Assembly (NCBI RefSeq): GCF_963678635.1
Contig: NC_087068.1
Location: 56,576,467 to 56,640,466 of the forward strand
Source: Symsagittifera roscoffensis
Taxonomy: Eukaryota > Xenacoelomorpha > Acoela > Convolutidae
DNA length: 64,000 nucleotides
Reading direction: 5' to 3'
The notes beneath the pieces were generated by a model. It had not been told where the DNA came from, searched no databases, and saw only the letters and a list, made by a program, of their open reading frames with translations. A program made the translations under genes and the position numbers. Each line of letters starts with the position of its first letter. Within the stretch, counting starts at the first letter, position 1. Shown in pieces: positions 20,461-31,406 of this stretch.

Positions 20461-21080
20461 TACGCAGGAGAGGACTAAGAGGACCCCGAACAAGTAGAGC
20501 AGATGAAGAACCGGGTAGAGCAGATGAAGAAACCTTACCCTACGCAGGAGAGGACTGAGAGGACCCCGAATGGGTAGTTCTGACAGCTCGTTTAGGTTTT
20601 TCACCACCTGATGACCCGCAACCGATGTGATTGACAAAACTTTGCTTCCCTCTCTTGACATCTTGAAGGTCTTCCCTGAAATGACATTCAGTTCCAAGCC
20701 CCGTTTCTTGGGTTCCTGGTTGTCCTCATCTTTCACTGTTTTCTCTATGATGCCAAGTTTCTCGCGCAACTCTGTATTTTCCATTTCAGACCTCGCCCAT
20801 TGTTCAATTTCTTTGGTAGCTAATTCTTGTTGAACATTCTGTAGTGCGGTTTGAGCCGTTAGGCCATAATCTACCTTGAGCGTACCCGCTGTTTCAACCT
20901 CCAGGCTCGAAGCAATTGCGTCATCTGGCAAGGTCTTCACTTTCTCAGTTGTGAATGTGCATTGTGTCACTTCTTGCTTCCGCGACTCAGTTTCATTCAG
21001 TAGGCGTGCTCGACTCGCCTTTACTCCTGAAAGCGCCTCTTCATGGCGGGGATGCTCGGCGTCCGCTACTGCATACCAAA
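20455..21080 (-). pseudogene. gypsy D gag C-terminal part, tandem copy 1
   Basis: Minus-strand frame with VKTLPDDAIASSLEVE, then TALQNVQQELATKEIEQW and GLELNVISGKTFKMSREGSK. It resembles A gag (DALNRVQQELVTKEIEQK, KLNVISGKTFGMVPRGSK) but is clearly another subfamily. The first codons are cut at the unit joint near 21080, so this copy lacks the upstream gag. Confidence 0.8.
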
Positions 21081-21085
21081 ACGTG

Positions 21086-21930
21086 GATAGCGATAATAAG
21101 GCATGGATGTCCCATGACGTTCCAATTGGACAATGAAACTTTCGTAGGAGAACTTACTAAGGAGCTCGTGAGGCGTTCCCAAGTGGCACAGGCTCCTTCT
21201 GCGACGTATCATCACCAGACGAACGGCCTAATGGAGAGGCAAAAGCGGACTCTAGTGTCGATGTTGAGGGTGTATTGTTTCAGATACATGAATGATTGGG
21301 ACAGATATCTTCCACAAGTGATGGGAGCTTATAACAGCACGCGACACTCCACCACGGGAAATAGTCCGCACATGATGTTGATTGGACACGGAAAGTTTTG
21401 CCTTTGACTTTTTTTACCCACATTATGAAGGAAAGAAAACATCACCACAGGTTTATGTAAGGGATGTGATTAGACGTCAACAAAAACTGAACGACTTGTG
21501 CAGACGAAAGACTCAGCGAGCAAAGGCAAGGCAGAGGAAAAAGTTTGATAAGATAGCAGCTGGTGCAATAGCTTACTCAGTGGGAGATTAGGTATGGGTA
21601 TTTCAAAACGTTATAGTACCGAAAGGAACCAAGCAGCTTGTAAAGAAGTGGAGAGTACCGTTCATGATAACGGAAGTGCACCAGGAGGGACGCTTTTACA
21701 GACTGAGTACCGGCCGAGCAGCGCACTTTGAGAACATTTAACCACACAACCCATCCACAGAGATATGAAAGAGGAGATTATCTGATGATTGACCCTGCCT
21801 GCGAGGTCAAAGAAAAAGGTACCAGGTAAAACAACGATGGGAACAAACCCCTAGAGAAGGAGAAACAAGTCCGCCACTCCGCCACTGGACTTGGATCCCA
21901 ATGAGATAATTGAAGCAGATGAAGAAACCT
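21086..21930 (+). pseudogene. gypsy B integrase C-terminal part, tandem copy 2
   Basis: Near-exact repeat of 19611-20455, beginning inside the integrase core just before the second catalytic Asp. It has the same frameshift after KFCL and the same TAG after SVGD, which shows that the lesions predate the duplication. Single-base differences include TGAATG for TGACTG and CTTGTAAAG for CTCCTAAAG. Confidence 0.88.
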
Positions 21931-22555
21931 TACCCTACGCAGGAGAGGACTAAGAGGACCCCGAACAAGTAGAGCAGATGAAGAACCTGGTAGAGCAGAT
22001 GAAGAAACCTTACCCTACGCAGGAGAGGACTGAGAGGACCCCGAATGGGTAGTTCTGACAGCTCGTTTAGGTTTTTCACCACCTGATGACCCGCAACCGA
22101 TGTGATTGACAAAACTTTGCTTCCCTCTCTTGACATCTTGAAGGTCTTCCTTGAAATGACATTCAGTTCCAAGCCCCGTTTCTTGGGTTCCTGGTTGTCC
22201 TCATCTTTCACTGTTTTCTCTATGATGCCAAGTTTCTCGCGCAACTCTGTATTTTCCATTTCAGACCTCGCCCATTGTTCAATTTCTTTGGTAGCTAATT
22301 CTTGTTGAACATTCTGTAGTGCGGTTTGAACCGTTAGGCCATAATCTACCTTGAGCGTACCCGCTGTTTCCACCTCCAGGCTCGAAGCAATTGCGTCATC
22401 TGGCAAGGTCTTCACTTTCTCAGTTGTGAATATGCATTGTGTCACTTCTTGCTTCCGCGACTCAGTTTCATTCAGTAGGCGTGCTCGACTCGCCTTTACT
22501 CCTGAAAGCGCCTCTTCATGGCGGGGATGCTCGGCGTCCGCTACTGCATACCAAA
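21930..22555 (-). pseudogene. gypsy D gag C-terminal part, tandem copy 2
   Basis: Same as copy 1, with a few substitutions (for example ISRKTF for ISGKTF and TVQTALQ for TAQTALQ). It ends at the unit joint near 22555. Confidence 0.8.
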
Positions 22556-22560
22556 ACGTG

Positions 22561-23405
22561 GATAGCGATAATAAGGCATGGATGTCCAATGACGTTCCAA
22601 TTGGACAATGAAACTTTCGTAGGAGAACTTACTAAGGAGCTCATGAGGCGTTCCCAAGTGGCACAGGCTGCTTCTGCGACGTATCATCACCAGACGAACG
22701 GCCTAATGGAGAGGCAAAAGCGGACTCTAGTGTCGATGTTGAGGGTGTATTGTTTCAGATACATGACTGATTGGGACAGATATCTTCCACAAGTGATGGG
22801 AGCTTATAACAGCACGCGACACTCCACCACGGGAAATAGTCCGCACATGATGTTGACTGGACACGGAAAGTTTTGCCTTTGACTTTTTTTACCCACAGTA
22901 TGAAGGAAAGAAAACATCACCACAGGTTTATGTAAGGGATGTGATTAGACGTCAACAAAAACTGAACGACTTGTGCAGACGAAAGACTCAGCGAGCAAAG
23001 GCAAGGCAGAGGAAAAAGTTTGATAAGATAGCAGCTGGTGCAATAGCTTACTCAGTGGGAGATTAGGTATGGGTATTTCAAAACGTTATAGTACCGAAAG
23101 GAACCAAGCAGCTCCTAAAGAAGTGGAGAGTACCGTTCATGATAACGGAAGTGCACCAGGAGGGACGCTTTTACAGACTGAGTACCGGCCGAGCAAAGCA
23201 CTTTGAGAACATTTAACCACACAACCCATCCACAGAGATATGAAAGAGGAGATTATCTGATGATTGACCCTGCCTGCGAGGTCAAAGAAAAAGGTACCAG
23301 GTAAAACAACGATGGGAACAAACCCCTAGAGAAGGAGAAACAAGTCCGCCACTCCGCCACTGGACTTGGATCCCAATGAGATAATTGAAGCAGATGAAGA
23401 AACCT
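22561..23405 (+). pseudogene. gypsy B integrase C-terminal part, tandem copy 3
   Basis: Repeat of 19611-20455 with the shared frameshift and TAG. Differences include AAGC for AGCG in the tail (GAGCAAAGCACTTTG) and GCTGCTTC for GCTCCTTC. Confidence 0.88.
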
Positions 23406-26211
23406 TACCCTACGCAGGAGAGGACTGAGAGGACCCCGAACAAGTAGAGCAGATGAAGAACCGGGTAGAGCAGATGAAGAAACCTTACCCTACGCAGGAG
23501 AGGACTGAGAGGACCCCGAATGGGTAGTTCTGACAGCTCGTTTAGGTTCTTCACCACCTGATGACCCGCAACCGATGTGATTGACAAAACTTTGCTTCCC
23601 TCTCTTGACATCTTGAAGGTCTTTCCTGAAATGACATTCAGTTCCAAGCCCCGTTTCTTGGGTTCCTGGTTGTCCTCTTCTTTCACTGTTTTCTCTATGA
23701 TGCCAAGTTTCTCGCGCAACTCTGTATTTTCCATTTCAGACCTCGCCCATTGTTCAATTTCTTTGGTAGCTAATTCTTGTTGAACATTCTGTAGTGCGGT
23801 TTGAGCCGTTAGGCCATAATCTACCTTGAGCGTACCCGCTGTTTCAACCTCCAGGCTTGAAGCAATTGCGTCATCTGGCAAGGTCTTCACTTTCTCAGTT
23901 GTGAATGTGCATTGTGTCACTTCTTGCTTCCGCGACTCAGTTTCATTCAGTAGGCGTGCTCGACTCGCCTTTACTCCTGAAAGCGCCTCTTCGTGGCGGG
24001 GATGCTCGGCGTCCGCTACTGCAACCAAAATTGGGCGCAGTTCGATTTGAAATGTCCTTCCAGATTACAAAAGAAACATCTCGGTCCATACTTCGATATG
24101 AGCCCTCTCACATACTCTTCGTTGTCCTCATCGGTTGCGTCATTATCGTCAAGAAATTAACCAATCGCTTTCATGTTTTGTCTGTAAGTGGAACAGGCTG
24201 AAACGTGATGATCCAGCGAAACATAAGTGGCACATGACCTGCTTTTATCACTGTCATCACGCGTTTCATACCAACCAGAGTTCATGCCAGTGTTAATCCC
24301 ACAGTAGTTGCCGTAATTGCTATAGCAACTTTGCGCCCTTTGCTTTGTGAGCAAGTATTCATGCTCACAGACAAGCAAGGTTAGATGGGTGGCCAACATG
24401 TTTCATGGTTTTCAGTTCATCACCCTTTAATCGATCCATGAACTTCGAAGTTACGGCCAAATTTCGCTCTGAGAATCTCTCGTCAGGATTGCTTCTCCTT
24501 CTGAGCAGTTCGAGGTCATCCATCATCTCTTTCACGCCTCTTTTCAAACTTCCCATGATCTGGTGCCCCTCTACACCGGAGCCGAAACGATTTAGCAAGA
24601 TGTCAAATATTTTGCGAGCACTGTCCCGTTCATTTGTCCTTTTCCCCATCGCACAGCTTAGGGCCATGCCTTCTAAGTTGCTTGTCAGTGCGCTACAATC
24701 CTGTTTCTTTGAGACGTTCTCTTACTCAAACTCGAACTTCATCACCTCTATCCAAGTATCAATGCAACCATCTGACTCATCCTTGTACGACTTCGGTTTC
24801 TTGAGTGTCTTTCGTGACCTCTCTCCTCTCTCAGTAGACTTCGACAGTTTGGTAATAAACGTCTCAAGAGACCTGTTCAATGGTTTAAACTTTGAGGCAT
24901 ACATCGTAGTGTCATGCGAAACGGTGGTCAAATCTGGTACAGATCTAACATGCTGCCCTGTGGGGGAAACGTGCCGCCAATGTGGCGTCCGCTTCTGGCG
25001 TGATTGGGTCCGTCCAACTAACACTCGACGGGGCAGCCCTAGATCTCTCCCTTTGGTTAGACTCAAACCTTGTTCTCAATCTCGGGGGCCTCCGCATAAC
25101 TGGGGACTATGGATTCGTCAGTTGCCTGAGGCGAGTACTCCCTTGGACCGGGGAAATTCTCTCGGTTGCAGACGCTCAAAATTTCACCAAGCTTCCGCAT
25201 CATTAAGTCAGCCTTGGCATCCAATCTTTTCTCCGAGTTCGTCATAGTTTGAACAGAGCTGTTATCATGATCGTTCAACAGTCGCTCGATCTCTCGTGTC
25301 ATCCTGCTATCTCTCTTCCGACTCCGCAAGGCACTGCTCGGTGTTTCCAATCAGCTCTGCCTGATCGCTTTTTGCCTGTGATTTCGCATCTGCCAGCTCA
25401 TCTCTCAACCTCTCATGGCCCTGTTGAGCGAGCCCTTTTTTCGACTCGGGCACTTCTTTTCTTCATATCTTGCCGTAGGTCTTCAAGACCTGTCATTACA
25501 TTGGCAAACATGCCACTCGCATGACTGGTATTTCCTAACACTGGGGTCAGGCCTAGGGACGATGACGCTAATTGAGGTTGCAGCCTGGTGCTCGATGACG
25601 AACTACGTTTCTGCATGCCCATCGACATCATTAGCCTTTCGAATTTCGAGGACTCTCCCATCGTCATACTATTAGACATCGGTCTTGATGGCGAAATAGA
25701 AATCACTTTCTTTCTCTTTTCCTGTCTCGGGCTAGGAGTAAAATCCGTGTCCGAGTGCATCAGTACCGGATGGTCAAAGCAAGAAGAAAGTCGTTCAGTT
25801 AGGCGCGACGTCGTGAGTTCATCATACAAAGTTTAGAAACTCTTTTTTGCTTTCTCCCCTGGAACTTATGCTCGACATCATCGCATTCTTGCTCTGTTTT
25901 GCTAGAGATGATTGTTCCTTTCTCCGACTTATGCTCTTGGTCTCCGATTTGGACTACCCTTTGAACAACCGTTCCTCTCCTGTTTTGGCCTCAGAACGCT
26001 CCGAGGTCCACTGAGATTCTTTGACTCTTTCCCGTTCGAAGTCGTCACCGGACCGTTCCAGGTCATCATGATGGTGGCAGTCGGGTTGGTTAAGCGTTTG
26101 CTCCCCTTGATCGAAAGGATCGGTTGGTGCCACGTTCACCGCCCCGGCCTCAGCGTCTCGCCCTTCATCGCCACCTAGATTCTTCTCACTTCTTAGTTTC
26201 ATTCCGCTCAC
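23405..26211 (-). mobile_element. Ty3/gypsy retrotransposon D, gag portion only
   Basis: Gag of a third gypsy element running leftwards from ATG at 26209-26211 (MSGMKLRSEKNLGGDEGRD). Downstream pieces are the Ser/Arg-rich region (25829-25413), a helical region (25350-25063), the capsid-like block with ESDGCIDTWIEVMKFEFE (24780-24722) shared with B, MALSCAMGKRTNERDSARKI (24667 on), a zinc knuckle HHVSACSTYRQNMKAIG with damaged first Cys pair (24230-24157), and the C-terminal part (24028-23405). No pol follows; the element is cut where it meets B. At least five frame breaks. Confidence 0.82.
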
Positions 26212-27060
26212 TGAAAGATCACTTCGACCTTCATTCGTTTTCGGTGATAACTAAATTTCTTATCAAATAAATAAATAATGAAAATAAATATGTATATCTT
26301 TGACGACAATGCACAAGTCCCCCATCAGTAAAGAAAACTTATGTATGCCTTTTCTATAAGTTCTTTTGAAATCAAAAATGTCTTTTTAATCTCTTAGTGA
26401 TTCTATTAGTGACTCAGCTAAAATTTAAAACAGAGTCTGCCTTGTGTTGAGTTATTACTATTTCCACTGAAACGCTTAGTACATTAGTATCATAAAAAGC
26501 CACAAGATATTATAACCAACAAACAAAACACAATTGACAATAAAGTAACAACACACCCTATAAGTGACAGCGATGTCTCGTTTCAGTATCACATTACCGC
26601 CACCGATGTATCAAACCACTGCCTCGTTTAAAATCAAACAGTTCCTTATAAAATAGTGTGATGGTTTCATTAATAGGTAAATAAAACTAACTCTTAAAGA
26701 AAAAGACTCGCCTTGATTGGAACACTACAAACGAACGAAGCCCAGGACATTGCCATCTCAGGTGATGTGTCTTGCCTACTACGCTCACCGAGGCATTCTT
26801 CTAAGTGTCCTACGATTGACCGAGTTGTCCTATTAAGTAGCTCAAGGAAACCTCTGATCGAAAATATCTAGAGTCTAAGCAAAAGCTTTCCCACAATCGG
26901 AGAGTTTCAAGTGCACGAGAGTAGGGAACAACTTTATCGTCTCAAGTGAGTGTGTTAGGCTTAATACACTCACTGATGTCTTCTTCTATGTGTTTCCGGA
27001 TTGTCCGAGCCTTCCTACTAAGTAGCTCAAGGCATCCACACAACCAAAATAATAATCGAA
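26212..27060 (-). repeat. Presumed 5' leader/LTR region of element D
   Basis: Non-coding sequence directly upstream of the D gag start. It contains a diverged direct repeat about 190 bp apart: around 26752-26850 and 26938-27035, with shared TCTCA-GTGA-TGTGT, ACTCAC, TTCTTCT and AAGTAGCTCAAGG blocks. This is where the 5' LTR should lie, but no second LTR is in the window for comparison, so the limits are unknown. Confidence 0.4.
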
Positions 27061-28654
27061 AAAAAATTGTTCGCGTACTTCTGATGATCCCGATTTAGAA
27101 TCCAAAATTGATCGCGAATCTTCGGGTCAACTGGTCTATTGGCTCCTCAGATATACACCTCATAGGTGTTTGACCTTCTATTTCAACCTTAAAGGGATAT
27201 CTGAGGTTATTAAATTATCTCGGAGGGTCCCTCTGAGTTTCACTAAGGAGGGTTGGTAAGGGGCTTAAGTCACCTCGGAGGGTTACTTCGAGGATATTTA
27301 GAACGCTTAGCTTACTCCGGGGGGTTACCCCGGAGGTTATAATAAACACCTAAGAGGCTTAATGCGCTCCGGAGGGTTAAGCCGGAGGTTCCTTCAATTT
27401 TCCAAAATTTCATGTTTCGCTTCAAAAGGGTCTCCCGCTAATGTTAAAATGAGTCCAAACAGGCCATTTTTACTTTGGGGGGTTGTTTGAACTATTTCAG
27501 AGGTTTCCGTGAAAGAAAATTTTTTAAAGGAGGGTTGTTAAGGGGCTTAACTGACTCCGGAGGGTTGCTTCGGAGGGTTCCCCAAATTCACGAAAACAAT
27601 TGTTTTCACCGAGTTAAAGCCTGCAATTGAGCTATAACTTACCTAAAGCAAGGTTGGTTGATCCGGTCAACCTACCCAGTAGTATAAAAACGTGGTTTTA
27701 GAAAAAAAAACTGTCGCTCGGAGGGTTCCCTAAAACTTGGACCCTCCAACATAACAAATTGAAATTTTTCTTTCCTGCAGTTTTTAACCTAAAAACGGTT
27801 GCGGTATAGAAAAATGATTAGAAACGTCGGTTTATTGTACCAAAAATTCTTCCGATCGGTTTATTAGTTTTGAGAATTCAACAAAAACGCGTTTGCTAAA
27901 TTGGCCGTTTTTCACTACCTATATAGGTTCTCAGAGACTTTATCGCAATTTTGTTGAAAGTGCTTGAAAATACTTGAAGCGAGCGCAGTAGCGCTGTACT
28001 GCACTGGAATACTGCACAGAAAAAAGGGACAAAAAATGGTTTAGAAACAAAAGTTTGGCCAAAAACTGTCGATTTTGGACCTCCGATTCTTTTCTTTTCC
28101 GATTCTTAAGTCTCTAGCTCTATCCATATCCACCGAGTAATTCGGAGCGTTAGTCAAAAATTGTTCTAGTTACTGAGCTCGTTATGCTAGCAGGCTGCCA
28201 ACGCAAAAAAATGTACTACTTTAAGTCAAAAAAACTCAAAAGATCAATCTTCAAAACATACTGACAAAATTCGGAAAATTACGAAAAATTTTGATTGAAA
28301 ACTTATGTTTACGCCAACTTTTACAAGGTATTTTTCCGCGCGGTTTTCTTAGGTTGAGGACATGAACTACAAAGTAGCTCACTGCGCAGAGGCCTTATAT
28401 TGTTCGGAAAAACTTGGATATCCAAAAATATGGGCTTAACAGTTTGGTCGAAAATCGGTATTTTTCGGGTCTAATTGGGAGATAGGTAAAATATAATTGG
28501 GTAATGACCTAATAGTAGCCGTTAATCAATTTTACTATACCCCCTTTGCACCAAATTAACCGAATTAAGACTCAAATTAAGTTTGCAATCGACGGAGTGT
28601 ACAATCGGACAACGACATTGTGTGCCCCATCGCCTAAGTTTGATTAAATAGTAC
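27061..28654. repeat. Region with iterated CGGAGGGTT motifs, non-coding
   Basis: Between about 27200 and 27750 a G-rich motif (CGGAGGGTT or AGGAGGGTT) recurs at least nine times, often paired with a complementary CTCCGG so that short hairpins form (CTCCGGAGG). Spacing is irregular. Beyond 27780 the sequence is AT-rich without recognised frames. Confidence 0.5.
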
Positions 28655-29000
28655 CCGAACGATACTAAAATTTGGCTAACGATACCCAAAAGTCGTTGTG
28701 GATGTTGTCCCTGTTGTCCCCTATTGCGTCTGAATCACGTATGTCAGGTTGCCACTCTACCCTGCGGTCACCGGCAAAACTAACCTTAACGTGCTTAAAT
28801 ACTCAAACAACACTCGAAGGAGGGTACCTCACCAACAACGAAAACACTGAATCTTTCTATCAAAAGTGATATAAATCAACCTGAAACAACAAAAAATAGG
28901 AACGTTAGATCACATCTCGTCCGGAAAAAGTATATGAACTGTCATTTTATTTTTTACTGTTTTTGGTCTTTTTTGTTTTTTTTTCACTGTTTTTCGTAGT
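28655..29000 (-). repeat. Decayed partial copy of repeat X
   Basis: Shares in order ACGATACCCAA-AGTCG, CGTGCTTA, ACTCAAACAAC, the ATCACATCT-GTCCGG block and a T-rich tract with 58790-59160. Much more diverged than the other X copies; the limits are uncertain. Confidence 0.45.
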
Positions 29001-30160
29001 TTTCCGTTTTCTTGGAACTTAAAGTTAACTTGTTACAGGCTTTTTTTTTGGTTATACTTTAGTTTTGTTTGGTTTTACCCTTTTCTTTAATAGTTTTTGG
29101 TCCCGTGATCTCGGGATAAGCGGGCTCTAGACTTCCTACCTAACCCTCAGACCCCCGGAATTTTGGGTATAAGCTAAGGTAAAAACCTAAGTCGTACCAG
29201 GTGGAAGGTTCGCATTTTCCGCCCAGTACAATGCAAGACATTAAGGCCTCTAACACGGGCTGAAACGTTTGCTGATCGTGATGGTCTATTGCGTGAGGGG
29301 CGCCATAGCAACGTCTATGTAACATTCGCACAGACATTACACATTGACAAAGCGTAGAAAAAGTACCTATTAAGGACTGGCTGACGTCAGTTACCCTAAT
29401 TCTACTCGTTTTTAACCACCTAGACCAAGCCAGTTATTTTTCTGGTCTGTTAAGGGCTTAAGTAAAAAGTTACCATTTTTAGGCCATCAACCAAGCGACT
29501 ATTGACCAGCTTTCGTTTACATGCAAAATTAACCACAAAGCTGGGTCTCGGATATCCAGACTACGTGAGTACTATTAAAAACACGGCTAGAAAACCATAA
29601 TTTTCTAAATGTTAGTGACAGTTGTATATTAAATCCAGTGGAGATGGATTGTCTCTTTCCTCTTTTGTAGCTACTCATGCTCTGAAATACTAAACGATAT
29701 TGGAGTTAATTAAATTGCTTAGGGCATTACAGTAGCTAAATTACGAATCTCAAGAGTCTAACAGTCTCTAGGCACCGGCCCTCGAATTCCTTGTTCTCCC
29801 TGAGATAACGTCGTTAACTCTCCGATTTCGTGTAACGGGAGGGTACGGATCCGTTCCGGATGTCCCACTGGACCTTCCTTCCGTCGTATCTTCCTCAGAT
29901 AAGCGTCTTATCGTGTCGTGCTATCACGATACAAGGCTTCGTTTTTCTCATGTTTTCTTTCGACTAATTTTTGTCTCGTAACCAAGTTTTTCTGTTTCTG
30001 TCGGGTTTTTTTGGTCAAAATGACCGTTTTTACATTTCTCAAAAAGGTTCTGGCTCAAGCATGATTCGAAATTTAAAAAATTTTAAATTCTAAATATTCC
30101 GAGCCTCCTTTACATCAATAAGTTGATGCTAACACCTATTTTTTTTCGACGGGCATCGGC
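29001..30160. other. Non-coding stretch
   Basis: T-rich tracts and AT-rich sequence with a more GC-rich part at 29800-29950. No frame or repeat unit was recognised. It may contain further diverged X sequence. Confidence 0.35.
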
Positions 30161-30560
30161 GTGTTCGATTGTATTGCGGCCCGCACAGTGATAGCTTCAA
30201 ACGTAGGCTGCGAACCGGTGAAGTCCAAAATCCAGAGTAACCGTTGTAGTCATGTGGTCTATCAAATAATTTGTCCGGGTTGTAATGCCAGCTTAGTCAA
30301 ACCACTCGACACCCGACCACTCGCCTACATGAACAGTATCGTATCTTTTCTCCCGTTGGTGAGCATTTCTCACAATTTACTGGCAACAGCAGCAACATAT
30401 CAGCTTACACCATTGACATATCAAGTGACACGTTTAAACTATCAACTCTTGAGGCCTTGCAAATCAACAGCAGGAAACTCGCCATTACTCGTAAAGAGGA
30501 GTACCGCTCACCCTAACTCACAATCCGGGTGTAAACGTTTTATTGTATCTTCTCGTTATG
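30161..30560 (+). pseudogene. GIY-YIG endonuclease remnant (Penelope-like, copy 3)
   Basis: RCSHVVYQIICPGCNASLV resembles the VYKF-CPGC-ASY start of the Penelope-type GIY-YIG domain. After frame changes, at 30450-30515, TLEALQINSRKLAITRKEEYRS matches the conserved end of that domain (LEALxI…P…EYRS). The central YIG and Arg-EH parts are decayed. No RT lies upstream, so only the 3' end of an element is left, as expected for 5' truncation. Confidence 0.6.
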
Positions 30561-30569
30561 AGATGACTT

Positions 30570-31400
30570 GTTAACCTGTTTTCATTCTTCTGTCTTTTAT
30601 TTGTCATGCCTGGTTTCATTTATATCTGTCTTGTTTTCTATGTCATTTCTCATGTGTTGTTTTTTCCCTAGGTACATGCGTTTGTACAATCAATTGTTTA
30701 ATCTTTTCAGACTGCTGATGATCTGTGTTGATCGAAACTGCTATAAAAAAGTTTCACGCTTTCATTGTTTTTCCTGAGCCCAACTTAAGAAATGTTTTAG
30801 CTTTCCTGTAATTAAGGACAGTTTTGAAATTGATTTTGTCATCATGTAAACTGTTCCAAATTGTCTCTGATTTCAAAAAAAGTTTTCAATGTATCACCCA
30901 TTAATTTTTTTGACAAAAAAATTTCTAAGTTCCTGTGTTCATATTTCTGTGATTGTTTTTACGTTCAATTTGTTCGTAAGCTAGAAATGAGAATTGTCTA
31001 AAATTCCAGAAATTGCAAACTGTTTTCTTGTCAAGAAACATTGTCACTGGTCATACATTGTGTTTTAACCAAAAATTAGATGATGTACGAATTTCGCACG
31101 ATCACAAAAAATTTATTTGCCCAGCCGAATTGTTTCTCTAAAAAGATTGACAAATTGCTGAAATTCCATTCAAAAGGTTAGCAGGATAGTGTAGCTGACC
31201 GATGACGAGTACAATCATGAGTAGTGGTCTTTTTTGATATGAAGGGGTTTTTAGATCCACTGTTGTCTTTCAATCCCGCAGGCCATTTTATCAGTTACTT
31301 TCGCGTTACTAGCAAACAATTTAGTGCCTATTTTTTGCTTCACTGGTTCTTCAGGCTTACCCTTAAAATTAAATGACTTAAGCCTCTCATGACCTCCAGT
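30570..31400. other. Non-coding stretch, T-rich
   Basis: Likely 3' untranslated and flanking sequence of the GIY-YIG remnant. No coding frame or repeat unit seen. Confidence 0.35.
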
Positions 31401-31406
31401 TTTTTA

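Larger units (their letters stand above)
19611..24035. repeat. Three tandem 1475-bp units joining element B integrase and element D gag
   Basis: GATAGCGATAATAAGGCATGG starts units at 19611, 21086 and 22561, exactly 1475 apart each time. Each unit holds B integrase C-terminal sequence (plus), the doubled CTTACCCTACGCAGGAGAGG motif, and D gag C-terminal sequence (minus). The units differ by only a handful of single bases (for example CTCCTAAAG versus CTTGTAAAG). Unit 1 continues leftwards into intact B and unit 3 rightwards into intact D gag, so the junctions between units are the novel joints. Confidence 0.93.

Noticed and set aside
20876-24201. Plus-strand frames with MSVPAVSTSRLEA and similar in the tandem units
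   Set aside because: Antisense shadows of element D gag, which is the frame matching the other gypsy gags.
29140-29340. Minus-strand frame at 29.1-29.3 kb
   Set aside because: Short, with no homology and in a region with decayed X sequence; left out.
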